From a virus: a DNA stretch of 49,410 bases. A model generated the notes under the pieces. The model had not been told where the DNA came from and made no database searches. It saw only the letters and a list, made by a program, of their open reading frames with translations. Position numbers and translations under genes: made by a program. The stretch is taken from positions 1-49,410 of the IMG/VR virus record IMGVR_UViG_3300050175_000017; one strand, 5' to 3'. This document shows, piece by piece, positions 14,186 to 22,945 of the stretch (the stretch's first letter is position 1; the number at the start of each line of letters is the position of its first letter).

Positions 14186-14713
14186 TTGACCGATGTCTCT
14201 CTCTCGAACCTGCCTTGCGAGGCGGGCACTGTGCCCGGGCACTGGCGCGTCGCCTTTCGCGAGCCCGTCAATGACTCGTTCGCGGGCTGCACCTTCGTCG
14301 AGGGCGTCTCGGTCGGCACCATCACCGGCCCGCGGCTGCGCCGACTCGTCGCCCTGATGGGCGCATCGATACGCGCAGTGCTGCGCGTCGACGGCGCCGC
14401 GCCTATGTTGATCGGCGACGCCGACGCATTCAGAGAAAACCATCGCGAGACGCTCGTGCCCGAGCCGCCTGCGCCCGAGCCTGCGCCGCCCGCGCCTGTC
14501 GCTGCGCCTGCGCCGCCCGACGAGCCCGCTGCGCCGCCGCCTGCAGTGCAAGCCGCGCCCGAGCCCGTGTTCGAGGATATCGAGGCTGTCGCGGCGCCCG
14601 AGCCCGAGCCCGAGCCCGCGAAGGTCGAGCCGACCGCCGAGCCGGTGCCCGACGAGACGACCTCGGTTATCCGCGGCATGAAGCAAAAGCGCCGCACGAG
14701 TAGGTCGAAATGA
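14186..14713 (+). CDS. hypothetical head/connector protein with Pro-Ala-rich tail
   Basis: 175 aa from TTG 14186, chosen because GGAG lies 7-8 bases upstream and no good ATG exists. Residues 1-80 form a compact alpha/beta domain; residues about 90-160 are almost only Pro, Ala, Glu and Val (linker or disordered), ending in a basic segment. Position after the capsid suggests a head decoration or completion role; no family recognised. Confidence 0.6.
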   Translation: MTDVSLSNLPCEAGTVPGHWRVAFREPVNDSFAGCTFVEGVSVGTITGPRLRRLVALMGASIRAVLRVDGAAPMLIGDADAFRENHRETLVPEPPAPEPAPPAPVAAPAPPDEPAAPPPAVQAAPEPVFEDIEAVAAPEPEPEPAKVEPTAEPVPDETTSVIRGMKQKRRTSRSK

Positions 14714-15123
14714 TCTCCGCGGTGTTCGATACAGATGATCTTGTCGCGGCGATTCAGTCGCTCTCGTCGAACCTCGGCAGAGCGGTGAGTCGCGGCATGA
14801 ACGCGACGACCGTGCGCATCGCACGCAACGCGAAGATCCTTGGCGGGCAGCGCTTCCAAGATCAGACGGGCGCACTGCGCAACTCGATCGAAAGCGAGCC
14901 GCCGACGGGCAGCCTGCGCGCGGGCACGTTGACCGGATGGGTCGGCATGGCTGCCTCGCATAACTTCCATTTTTACGGGCTCTCGCAAGAGTACGGCACG
15001 CGAAACGGCGTCACTGAAAAGCGGTTCATGCGCGACGCAATGGACGCCGAGACGGGCGACCTCATCGAAGATGCAATGGCGCAGGCGTTTCGCGACGCAG
15101 GGTTCGAGGTAACTCGGTCATGA
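14710..15123 (+). CDS. HK97 gp10-like head-tail joining / neck protein
   Basis: 137 aa, ATGA overlap with the previous gene. The pattern (N-terminal helix with Asn-Ala-Thr-Thr-Val-Arg-Ile-Ala, Gln-Thr-Gly-Ala-Leu-Arg-Asn-Ser-Ile, then Phe-Tyr-x-x-x-Ser-Gln-Glu-Tyr-Gly-Thr-Arg and a Pro-less Phe-Met-Arg-Asp-Ala segment) is typical of the HK97 gp10 family that sits between head and tail. It overlaps the next gene by ATGA. Confidence 0.75.
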   Translation: MISAVFDTDDLVAAIQSLSSNLGRAVSRGMNATTVRIARNAKILGGQRFQDQTGALRNSIESEPPTGSLRAGTLTGWVGMAASHNFHFYGLSQEYGTRNGVTEKRFMRDAMDAETGDLIEDAMAQAFRDAGFEVTRS

Positions 15124-15512
15124 CCGTTCTCGACGTCAACACGATCGCAACGGACGCAGACCTCGCGAACGAGATCGGCGGCGCCGACAAGCTCGATCGC
15201 GCAATGAAGCGCGAGGCAGACCGCGACGCGAAGCGCGTGCGCGCGCTCGAAGACGTCGTCGAGGCGCTGCAGAACCGCTCGCCGCCCGTGTTCGAGGAGG
15301 ACCTGCTTGACCCGACCGAGCTGCGCCGGGCCGTCGTCGCACGTGCCCTGCACTTGATCTGTCGCAGTGCGAGCGCCGTGCCTGGCGACACGTGGCACAT
15401 GCTGCGCGACGAGTATCGCCGCGAATACGATCGCTACGTCAAGACGCAGTTCTCGCTCGAAAGCGAGCTACGCGCGCCGAGCGGATTCACGATTGACTTG
15501 GAGCGGCGTTGA
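15120..15512 (+). CDS. probable head-tail connector protein
   Basis: 130 aa, mostly helical. An Asp/Arg/Glu-rich first half precedes Leu-Leu-Asp-Pro-Thr-Glu-Leu-Arg-Arg-Ala-Val and a Tyr/Arg-rich helix ending in a short beta segment. Helical adaptors of this size lie in the same place in Mu-like and other myoviruses. Family not firmly recognised. Confidence 0.55.
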   Translation: MTVLDVNTIATDADLANEIGGADKLDRAMKREADRDAKRVRALEDVVEALQNRSPPVFEEDLLDPTELRRAVVARALHLICRSASAVPGDTWHMLRDEYRREYDRYVKTQFSLESELRAPSGFTIDLERR

Positions 15513-16219
15513 CCGCGCCCGACATCGAGCGGCTCGACAACCCGCTTACGAGCGCGGTTCTCGCACTCGGCGCTGCAGCTGCGAACGCCGAACTCGCGCG
15601 CCGGATGGAGCTGCTCGGCGACGTGAACCCGAGCGAGCTTGCTGTGTGCACAACGCTCAACCATCCGGTGAAGCTCTCGATGCTAGGCGGCGCGCTCTCG
15701 CTGCCAGTGCTCTCTTGCTACGCGCGGCAGACGCGGCGCAAGCGCGTGACCTTCGGGCACGTAGATCAGCTCGTGACGCTGCGCCTGCATTACGTCAGTA
15801 GCGCGACCGCGCACGAGCGGCTGAACGACCGTTGGCCTTCGCTCAACATCGTGTGGCGCGCAGTGTCAGACGCGCTCTTCGACGGCTATAGCTCCGCCTA
15901 CCAGGACGGCGCGCAGGTGCTCTGCGATGCGGGCGTCGTTTGGGTCACGCCCGACGCAACCATGATGGAGGGCTACGCGCTCGGCGGCGATTTCGCGTTT
16001 CCGCAATGGGAAGCGGACTTCGTGTTTCAATGGCGCCCGCAAGACGAGGCGGCCGATTCCGACCTCGTATGTTTTCCGATGCTCGGCGTCGATGCGCAGA
16101 TCGGCGAGTTCGACGGCGACCTCGGCACCTGTCACCAAGTCGACATCAGGGCGAACACGGCGCTCGGCGACGAGGTCGACTGCGCCACCCCGTACGACGA
16201 AGAGAGCGAGTTACCATGA
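15509..16219 (+). CDS. probable tail terminator/completion protein
   Basis: 236 aa from a TTG overlapping the previous TGA. Mixed alpha/beta with several Trp and a Gly-Asp-Phe-Ala-Phe-Pro-Gln-Trp-Glu-Ala-Asp-Phe strand region. It lies where Mu-like phages encode their tail completion protein (gp37 position), but homology is not evident, so the role is inferred from order only. Confidence 0.5.
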   Translation: MTAPDIERLDNPLTSAVLALGAAAANAELARRMELLGDVNPSELAVCTTLNHPVKLSMLGGALSLPVLSCYARQTRRKRVTFGHVDQLVTLRLHYVSSATAHERLNDRWPSLNIVWRAVSDALFDGYSSAYQDGAQVLCDAGVVWVTPDATMMEGYALGGDFAFPQWEADFVFQWRPQDEAADSDLVCFPMLGVDAQIGEFDGDLGTCHQVDIRANTALGDEVDCATPYDEESELP

Positions 16220-17328
16220 CGGTACCGGCAACGAGAGTAAGCGCGCGCGGCGAGTTCAGGCACACGACCGAGCACGAAGAGCTGCAAGCAAGTTTCGACG
16301 ACGCCCTCGACGTCGACGTTCTCGACACGAGCGAGACTGCGGGCGCGGGCGCTGTGAACCACGACGCGGCGACTGCGCATCTCGCGTGCATCGTCTCGAC
16401 GGGCGCGAGCGACCGGGCGATCGTGCGCTCGCACGCGCGCCCTCGACCTGCTGCGGGTTCGTGGCGACTCACTCGGGTATGCGCCCGCTTCGTCGGCGAG
16501 GTCGTCTCGCAGAGCAAGCGCGTCGGCATCGGCGATGACGACGACGGGGCGTTCTTTGAACTCGAAGGCGAGACGCTTTACGCCGTGCGACGCAGCTCGG
16601 TCTCGGGTTCGCCCGTCGAGGTGCCCATTGCTGCGGCGCAATGGAACGGCGACACGACCTCGGTCGTGCTCACGAACGAGCACGTCTTCGAGATTCGCGA
16701 CGCGTGGCCCACTGGCGACCTGCAGTTCTTTGTCGACGGGCTGCTCGTGCACACGATGTCGGTCGACGGCAGCATCGACGCGCCTGCGTGGAAGCGCTCG
16801 CGCCTGCCCTTGCTACTCGAATGCGCCAACGCGGGCGTGACGACTGCGGGCGGCTCTCTCGAGGTCTCGCACGCGTCGATCGTTGTCGGGCAGCGCGCCG
16901 CCTCGACGAGCACGCACACGGTCGAGGCACGCAACGCAGCGGTGCCGACGTCGCAGACCTCGCTCGTCGCGATTCAACCGCGCTCGACGTTCGGCTCGGT
17001 CGACAATCACGGCACGCTGTCTGCGCAGCGCGTGAGCGTCTACACCGACAGCGAGTGCCTCGTCGAGGTGCTGCTCGGCGCGACGCTCGGCGGCGTGCTC
17101 GCCGACCACGCAGCGGAGTCGCGAGCGCAGTCGAGCACCGCGCCCGGCAGCATCACGGGCGGGCGTGTTGTCGCTGCGATCCCGGTGTCTGGTTTCGCGA
17201 GCATCACCATCGACGACGAAGTGCGCCGCCTGGCAGACGGCACGCAGCAAACATTGACCGTTGCCGCGACGGCCATCGCGGGCACCGCCACGGTCGCAGC
17301 CGCGCTCACTTGGAGGGAAACACCGTGA
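16216..17328 (+). CDS. unknown virion protein, beta-rich
   Basis: 370 aa. The sequence is Ser/Thr/Val/Ala-rich, with alternating strands and a middle segment (residues about 130-230: Gly-Asp-Asp-Asp-Asp-Gly-Ala-Phe-Phe-Glu-Leu, later Gly-Leu-Leu-Val-His) reminiscent of a concanavalin-like jelly roll. Mu has nothing comparable between its completion protein and gp38. It could be a decoration or neck-fibre protein. ATG 16216 overlaps the previous stop. Confidence 0.55.
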   Translation: MTVPATRVSARGEFRHTTEHEELQASFDDALDVDVLDTSETAGAGAVNHDAATAHLACIVSTGASDRAIVRSHARPRPAAGSWRLTRVCARFVGEVVSQSKRVGIGDDDDGAFFELEGETLYAVRRSSVSGSPVEVPIAAAQWNGDTTSVVLTNEHVFEIRDAWPTGDLQFFVDGLLVHTMSVDGSIDAPAWKRSRLPLLLECANAGVTTAGGSLEVSHASIVVGQRAASTSTHTVEARNAAVPTSQTSLVAIQPRSTFGSVDNHGTLSAQRVSVYTDSECLVEVLLGATLGGVLADHAAESRAQSSTAPGSITGGRVVAAIPVSGFASITIDDEVRRLADGTQQTLTVAATAIAGTATVAAALTWRETP

Positions 17329-17582
17329 CCGAGAAACGACAACTATTGAAAGTGTGCGCAGTCGACGGGCGGATGATGCCGCACCCTGGCGGCGCGGGCA
17401 GGTACGTCGGCATGCGCGACGCAATGCCCAAGCAAGCCGCCGACGTCGAGGTGCCAGGCGGGCGGCGCTACGTTCGCATTCCGTTCGAGGAGCTGCCTAC
17501 GAGTTCGTTTCTGCGCCGCGCTCTCGCCCGTGGGGACATCGCGCTTTACACGGGCGACACTGACGACGGAGCGAGCGAATGA
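17325..17582 (+). CDS. DUF2635-like protein before sheath gene
   Basis: 85 aa from GTG 17325 with a strong GGAGGG upstream. A Leu-Lys-Val-x-Ala-Val-Asp-Gly-Arg opening, a middle Val-Pro-Gly ... Tyr-Val-Arg-Ile-Pro, and Phe-Leu-Arg-Arg-Ala-Leu-Ala-Arg-Gly-Asp-Ile fit the short DUF2635 proteins (Mu gp38 position) that precede the sheath gene. Function of the family is unknown. Its stop overlaps the sheath start (ATGA). Confidence 0.65.
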   Translation: MTEKRQLLKVCAVDGRMMPHPGGAGRYVGMRDAMPKQAADVEVPGGRRYVRIPFEELPTSSFLRRALARGDIALYTGDTDDGASE

Positions 17583-19048
17583 CCATCAAGAGCATTATCC
17601 CGAACTCGAACAAGGTGCCGGGGCAGTACACGCGAGTTAGCCTCGGCGTCGGCCCGCGAGTCGGCGGCGCGGGCGCAAACGACGTCGTGCTGTTCGGCAA
17701 CAAAACCTCGGCGGGCACGATGTCGGTCGAGACCGAATACGAGGTGTTCGACGAAGACGAGGTGCGCGGGCTCGCAGGAGACGGCGCCGAACTCTTTTGG
17801 ATGTTCAAGTTCGCGCGCGCCGCGAACCCGGGCGCGTCGCTTTTCATCATCGCGGTAACCGAGAGCGCGGGCGCAGCAGCGACCGGCACGATCACGCTCG
17901 CGGGCACTGCCACCTCGGCAGGCACGATCGGCGTTACCGTGATGGGCGAGGAGATCGAGATCCCGTTCGCCGACGGCGACACCGCAACGGCTGCCGCGGC
18001 GGTCGTCAATACGTACATCGGTTACGAGGGCGACTGGCCTGTTACCTCGGGCGCAGCCGCTGCAGTCGTCACGCTCACGGCGCGAAACCTCGGGCCGCGC
18101 GGCAACTTCCTACGCTTCCGCGTGCGCATCATCGACGGCACCGGCCTAACAGTCGCCGCCTCGTCGACGTACCTCGCAGGCGGCGCGACGAGCGACGACC
18201 CGCAGAACGCGATCGACGTGATGGATGGCGTGCGTCGGCGGTTCCTGGTCGCGCCGTACAGTGACGCGACGCAGCTCGCGAAGTTCAAGTCTCACATCGA
18301 CGCGCAAGACGAGCCGCTGATCGGAAACCGTAAGGTCTTCGTGTCGGGCTCGCTCGACACGGTCGCGAACACGACGACACTCGCGATCGGTCTGAACTTC
18401 ACGCGCGGTCAAGTCGCGTGGCTCTACAACTCCGACGTGCCGCCCTCGTGCCTCGCAAGCTCGATCGCAGCGTATCGCGCGGGCGAAGAGCAGAACGATG
18501 CGGCGACCAACTTCGACGGCAAGAACGTCGCCGGCATGATCCCGCACTGGGCATCGAGCGAGCGCCCGAGCGCGAGCGAGCTTGACTCGGCACTGAACAA
18601 CGGCGTAACGCCGTTCGCCTCGACCCGCTCGGGCGAGGTGTTTATCGTCCGGTCGGTCACGACCAAGTCGCAAGACCCGAACGCGAAACCTGACTTCCGC
18701 GTGCTCGACACGCACAAGGTCGCGGTGCCCGATTTTATCGCCGAGGATATCGAGCTGCAGATCGGCGACACGTTCTCGGGATTCAAGGCGTCGCAGGATC
18801 CGCCCGAAGGGCAGACGCCGCCCGTCGGCGTGGTTACGCCCGCGATGGTCAAGGATCTCGTCTATGCGCGCTTGCGCTTTCACGAGACCGAGAACGGGCT
18901 GCTCGACTCGGGCAGCGTCGACGCGAACATCGACGGGCTCGTCTTCGAGCTGAGCAAGGTTGCCGATGGTCGGTTCAACGGCGTGGTCCCGCTCGACGTG
19001 ATCGAGCTGGCGCATCAGTTCGCGTCTGACATCAGGCAGATCGGGTGA
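17579..19048 (+). CDS. tail sheath protein, Mu gpL-like
   Basis: 489 aa, normal for Mu-type sheaths. N-terminal Pro-Gly-Gln-Tyr-Thr-Arg-Val then Val-Leu-Phe-Gly-Asn-Lys; the C-terminal part has the Val-Val-Thr-Pro-Ala-Met-Val-Lys-Asp region and the final Gly-Val-Val-Pro-Leu-Asp-Val-Ile-Glu-Leu-Ala-His-Gln-Phe typical of gpL. Sheath subunits form the contractile outer tube. It is followed 8 bases later by the tube gene. Confidence 0.9.
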   Translation: MTIKSIIPNSNKVPGQYTRVSLGVGPRVGGAGANDVVLFGNKTSAGTMSVETEYEVFDEDEVRGLAGDGAELFWMFKFARAANPGASLFIIAVTESAGAAATGTITLAGTATSAGTIGVTVMGEEIEIPFADGDTATAAAAVVNTYIGYEGDWPVTSGAAAAVVTLTARNLGPRGNFLRFRVRIIDGTGLTVAASSTYLAGGATSDDPQNAIDVMDGVRRRFLVAPYSDATQLAKFKSHIDAQDEPLIGNRKVFVSGSLDTVANTTTLAIGLNFTRGQVAWLYNSDVPPSCLASSIAAYRAGEEQNDAATNFDGKNVAGMIPHWASSERPSASELDSALNNGVTPFASTRSGEVFIVRSVTTKSQDPNAKPDFRVLDTHKVAVPDFIAEDIELQIGDTFSGFKASQDPPEGQTPPVGVVTPAMVKDLVYARLRFHETENGLLDSGSVDANIDGLVFELSKVADGRFNGVVPLDVIELAHQFASDIRQIG

Positions 19049-19056
19049 TTTGAGAC

Positions 19057-19440
19057 ATGGCAAGTCTGAACAACTACGAGGGTCCGTCCGAGATCTACGT
19101 GCAGGGGCGCCTCCTAGCGGAGGCGGTCAAAGCGTCATTCTCGGTCAAGGCAAACAACAATCCGGTGGTGACCATGCGCAAGGGTCTAGCCGGCAAGTCC
19201 GACGGCGCGCGCTCTTCGGAGGGCACGATCGAGACGGCGATCCCGCGCGCGGGCTACGAGTACGACTTCGTCGAGAAAGTGATCGGCGGCGCGTACATTC
19301 GTGTCGTCGTGAAGTCGGGCGGGCAGCGTCACACGTTCGATTGCTGGGTCGAGAGCGTCGACCTATCGAACGCGACCGACACGCCCGCAGCGAAGACGAT
19401 CACCGTCATGGGCGGACCGCCCGACTCGGTCGGGGGCTGA
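19057..19440 (+). CDS. tail tube protein, Mu gpM-like
   Basis: 127 aa, the usual length for Mu gpM-type inner tube proteins. Beta-rich with Val-Thr-Met-Arg-Lys-Gly-Leu-Ala-Gly and Gly-Ala-Arg-Ser-Ser-Glu-Gly blocks. It forms the inner channel of the tail. Its stop overlaps the next start (TGATG at 19438-19442). Confidence 0.85.
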   Translation: MASLNNYEGPSEIYVQGRLLAEAVKASFSVKANNNPVVTMRKGLAGKSDGARSSEGTIETAIPRAGYEYDFVEKVIGGAYIRVVVKSGGQRHTFDCWVESVDLSNATDTPAAKTITVMGGPPDSVGG

Positions 19441-20020
19441 TGCCGAAGTTCTCCGATGCATCGGTTCGCGAGGCGCTCTCGGGCCGTCTCGCGATCCGTT
19501 GCTATCCGTTCCCTGGCGCCGAAGACGTCGACGTCGGCGTGCGCATGCTGCGAGATCAAGAACTCGACGCAGCGCGCACGGCGGCGCAGGACTTCGTCAA
19601 AAAGCACAAGGTCGAGCTTGTGATCGATCCCGAGTTCTTTGACCGGGCGATCAAGCGAGAGATCATCTCGCGTGCTTTCTATGACGCCGCCTCGCCCGAC
19701 GAGCCTTTCTTCTCATCGCAGAACGAGGTCGCCGCGCTCGACGCGACGCTCGTCGCTGCGTGCTTCGAGCTTTACACGCGGCATCAAGTGACCGTTGACC
19801 CTTACGCGCACTGTGACGCCGAGGAGGTCGACGAACTGTTAGAGCTGCTAAAAAAATCAGAGACGAGCGCGGAGACTTGGAGGTTATTCGATGCGCCTAC
19901 TCTGTGGAGCTTTGTTCTTTCTTTGGGATCAAGGCTTCGCGAGATGTCAGCGCAACACAGCTCCGATATTGGGTCGAGTGCCGAGCCCGCTGGAATGAAA
20001 TGAAAAATGGATCGCGCTGA
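19440..20020 (+). CDS. tail assembly chaperone with likely -1 programmed frameshift
   Basis: In the zero frame it is 187 aa, ending at 20003. At 19850-19856 lies A AAA AAA, a perfect -1 slippery heptamer in phase, in codons Leu137-Lys-Lys. A -1 slip continues for 54 codons to TGA 20018-20020, which overlaps the tape-measure ATG exactly; the product would be 193 aa. The -1 tail is Arg/Glu/Trp-rich and looks more protein-like than the zero-frame tail. Frameshifted chaperones before the tape measure are general in tailed phages; they bind the tape measure while the tail forms. Confidence 0.75.
19850..19856 (+). promoter_or_regulatory. -1 ribosomal slippery heptamer A AAA AAA
   Basis: The last base of a CTA codon plus two AAA codons gives the canonical X-XXY-YYZ form. 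Seven A in a row is rare in this high-GC sequence, and it is placed in the gene type where frameshifting is expected. A homopolymer sequencing error that joins the frames is the alternative. Confidence 0.7.
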
Positions 20021-22008
20021 TGACCATCGACGCCAAAGCACGAATCCAGGTCGAGGGCGGTTCCGAAGCTCTGAAAGAGATCACCGGGGTAGCGCGAGCG
20101 ACGCGGGCTGCAGGTGCGCAAAGCAAGCGCACAAGCACAGAGCAGCAGCGCGCCTCGCGTGAGGCAGCGAAGGCAGCCGAGCGGCAAGCGCGCGAGGCTA
20201 CGCGCGCAGCGAAGGCAGCAGCGACCGCCGAAGAGCGAGCGGTAAAGCAGAAGCTCGCGGCGATCGCGAAAGCCGAGGCGACCCGGCTGCGCAAGTTTGA
20301 ACAAGATCAACGCGCGATGACCCGCGCGGCAAAGAAAGCCGCGGCAGAGCAACAGCGCGCGACCGAGCAGAGTGCGAAGGCGCAAGAGAAAGCCGCGCGC
20401 GATAGCGTCGGGCGTCGCCGCAGACTCATCGGCGGCACTGCGACAGCCGTTGCGGCGGGCGGCGTAGCTGCGGCAGCGTTCGCACGCGGCGTCGTCGGCC
20501 AAGGCTCGGTCGCAGATCGGATCCGCGATGCGAACGCATTCAAAACATCGTTAATCACTGGCGCGGGGCAGGCGGGTTTGACGCCCGAGCGACGCGACGA
20601 GATCGAGGCGTCACTGCTGCAGACTGCGACGACGAGCGGCAAGACTCCGTTGGAGTTCGCTGCAGGACTTGAGACGGCGCAGGGTACGTTCAACGCCTTC
20701 GAGCTGTTCGCCGATAAGATGAAAGAGATCGCGCCGACAGCGAAGGCGGCAGGCACAACGATCCCGCAGATGATCGAGGCAATCGGGTTCGTCAAACAGG
20801 CATTCGGGCTCACGGGCGACGAAATGGTCGAGGCCATGAACCTCATGGTTGCAGCGTCATCGAAAGGAGCGATCAACGTCAAAGACTTCGCGAACGCGTT
20901 CGCCCCGGTCGCGGGCTTGTTCGCGTCATCATCAAACATGAAGGGCCTTGAAGGCGCGCGAGAGTTCTTTGCGACCGCGCAGTCGATCGGCACGCTGGGC
21001 GCAGGGGCTGAAATCAGCGCGACGATGATGAATGCCTTCATGGCTGCGATCTCTGACGTCGACACGAGAAAGGGGCTCGTGACGGCTATCGGGCTAACCG
21101 AGACCGACACGCCCTCCGAGATCATAACAAAAATGGCGACTAGCGCCGAGTTCGCCAAGCCCGAAGTCCGACAGAAGCTGTTTCCGGAGCGGCTTTCTAG
21201 CCGAGCGGTAACCGCGGTTTTGAACGCATACGCCGACGTCGAATCCGGCCGCACCGACGTCGACGCCCGCACGATCCTTGGCGTCACAGCCGAAGAGGGC
21301 CGACAGAAAACGCGCGAGATTACCGGCGAGCTTGAACGCTCTGGCGTTCTCGAAGCCGAGCGCGAAGCAGTTCGCGCGCAGGTTGAAGTTTCAAAGAATC
21401 TCGCCGATTACAACGCGCAGATCTTGATGGTTCTCAAGGCGTCGAACGACCTCGAGAGCGCGTTCGGCTCGCTCGCAGTCTGGGCGAACGTCATCGCAGC
21501 CATGGGCACGACCGCGGCGATCGGAAAGGTTCTGCTTGGCGGCGCAGGCGGCGCGGCAGCGGCGGGCGCAACGACTGCCGCAGCGGGCGCAGCGGGCGCG
21601 ACAGGTGGCGCGGCGATGTTTGCCGCGTCGGCGGCAGGTACGGCGGCGCTATGGGCCGGAGCCGGGCTAGCTGCAGGTGCGGGCGGCTACTACGGGACCA
21701 AGGCGCTCGGCGGCGATACCGCGGGCGCGAAGCTCGGCTCGTTGCTCTTCGAGATGTTCGGCGATGACCTGCCGAACCGCTCGACGCAGCCCGTCGACAT
21801 TTCGGCGATCACCGGCAATCCCGAAGACGCGCCGAGCGGCCCGAGCTTCGCGCAAGTCGTGCGCGATCAGAAGCTCGCACGCGAGCAACTCGCAGAGCAG
21901 AAGCGCGCGACCGCTGTCTTGACGAAGGTCGCCGACAAGCTCGAACCCAAAGCGCCGTTTAGCATGACCGACACGGTCGCTCGCAACGGCGAATCGCGGA
22001 GCCGATGA
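20020..22008 (+). CDS. tail tape measure protein
   Basis: 662 aa. Residues about 20-130 are a long Ala/Lys/Arg/Glu coiled coil. Hydrophobic segments follow around residues 135-155 and in the Gly/Ala-rich stretch around 490-570. The C-terminus is charged. This layout and the position after the chaperone identify the tape measure, which sets tail length and is released into the host; at about 0.15 nm per residue the tail would be near 100 nm (inference). It starts by TGATG overlap with the -1 frame chaperone. Confidence 0.88.
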   Translation: MTIDAKARIQVEGGSEALKEITGVARATRAAGAQSKRTSTEQQRASREAAKAAERQAREATRAAKAAATAEERAVKQKLAAIAKAEATRLRKFEQDQRAMTRAAKKAAAEQQRATEQSAKAQEKAARDSVGRRRRLIGGTATAVAAGGVAAAAFARGVVGQGSVADRIRDANAFKTSLITGAGQAGLTPERRDEIEASLLQTATTSGKTPLEFAAGLETAQGTFNAFELFADKMKEIAPTAKAAGTTIPQMIEAIGFVKQAFGLTGDEMVEAMNLMVAASSKGAINVKDFANAFAPVAGLFASSSNMKGLEGAREFFATAQSIGTLGAGAEISATMMNAFMAAISDVDTRKGLVTAIGLTETDTPSEIITKMATSAEFAKPEVRQKLFPERLSSRAVTAVLNAYADVESGRTDVDARTILGVTAEEGRQKTREITGELERSGVLEAEREAVRAQVEVSKNLADYNAQILMVLKASNDLESAFGSLAVWANVIAAMGTTAAIGKVLLGGAGGAAAAGATTAAAGAAGATGGAAMFAASAAGTAALWAGAGLAAGAGGYYGTKALGGDTAGAKLGSLLFEMFGDDLPNRSTQPVDISAITGNPEDAPSGPSFAQVVRDQKLAREQLAEQKRATAVLTKVADKLEPKAPFSMTDTVARNGESRSR

Positions 22009-22009
22009 C

Positions 22010-22945
22010 ATGCCGCAGAATGACTTTTGGACCGAGAACCTGCAGCCCGCGTCGCTCGACGGCATCGTCTTCGAGATCGCCGAGCGACGCGTCACGACCG
22101 GTCGTGCGCTCGCGCGCTACCGATACCCGTATCGGGACGGGCAAGGCGTCGAGGATCTCGGGCGCAGCGTGTACGTTTGGAATCTGGAGGTCCCGCTCTA
22201 TCGCAGCGTCGGGCTCGCGCAGTATCCGGGCACGCTCGACGACCTGATCCGCCTCGTCGAAGACGCCGACAAAAAGGCAGAGGTCGAGTACGTCGACCCG
22301 GAGTGGGGCCCGTTTCGCGTCAAGATACCCGAGAACGGGTTCGAGTGGTCGACCACGGGCGAGACGCGAGACGGCGGCATGCTGTCGCTCACGCTCGAAG
22401 AGATCTCGTTCGATCAAAGCGTCACGCAGAACCTCGAGAGCCCGCGCCTCGCAGGTCGAGCCAATGCGGCGTTTCTTGCGGGCAACATCGACAACAATCT
22501 GCAGAACCTCGACGCCCCCGACATCCCTTCGGACATCGACCCGAACGAGGGCTTCTCTCTGACCGACACTTGGAACGCGGTGCAGAATGGACTCGACACC
22601 GCAGCGCTTGCAGCCGACGACGTCGCAGCGAAGATCGACGAGGTCACGTTGATCTCGCAGAAGATCCTAAACTTCAGTGCGGGCGACGAGCTAGAGCGGT
22701 TCTCACTCTACAACTCAACCGTAGACTTTATCGCAGCCGCGAAGGATGTCGGCGACGACAGCGGCGACGCGCCGCCAGGCGAAACGCTTGTCGAGCGCAC
22801 GCTTACCGCCACGCTGTCGTCGTTTCAGATCGCGCAGTGGCTCTACGGCGACTCCTTTCGAGCGTCTGAAATCGAGTTCAACAACCCGACGCCGAACCCG
22901 CTCGCGTATCCGATCGGCACTACGATCAAGGTGTTTGAGGCATGA
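22010..22945 (+). CDS. tail/baseplate protein, Mu gpN-like (DNA circularisation N-terminal type)
   Basis: 311 aa. The N-terminal ~140 residues have the Mu gpN pattern: Tyr-Arg-Tyr-Pro-Tyr-Arg-Asp-Gly, Leu-Gly-Arg then Asn-Leu-Glu-Val, Leu-Asp-Asp-Leu-Ile, and Trp-Gly-Pro-Phe-Arg-Val. The C-terminal ~50 residues (Gln-Ile-Ala, Tyr-Gly-Asp, Asn-Pro ending Gly-Thr-Thr-Ile-Lys-Val) look like a degraded LysM-type module. It links tail tube and baseplate hub. Confidence 0.8.
   Translation: MPQNDFWTENLQPASLDGIVFEIAERRVTTGRALARYRYPYRDGQGVEDLGRSVYVWNLEVPLYRSVGLAQYPGTLDDLIRLVEDADKKAEVEYVDPEWGPFRVKIPENGFEWSTTGETRDGGMLSLTLEEISFDQSVTQNLESPRLAGRANAAFLAGNIDNNLQNLDAPDIPSDIDPNEGFSLTDTWNAVQNGLDTAALAADDVAAKIDEVTLISQKILNFSAGDELERFSLYNSTVDFIAAAKDVGDDSGDAPPGETLVERTLTATLSSFQIAQWLYGDSFRASEIEFNNPTPNPLAYPIGTTIKVFEA

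Noticed and set aside
13532-14875. Long open frame (447 aa) on the minus strand opposite the capsid gene
   Set aside because: Antisense shadow of high-GC coding sequence: Arg/Gly/Leu-rich, no motif, no ribosome site, opposite a clear capsid gene.
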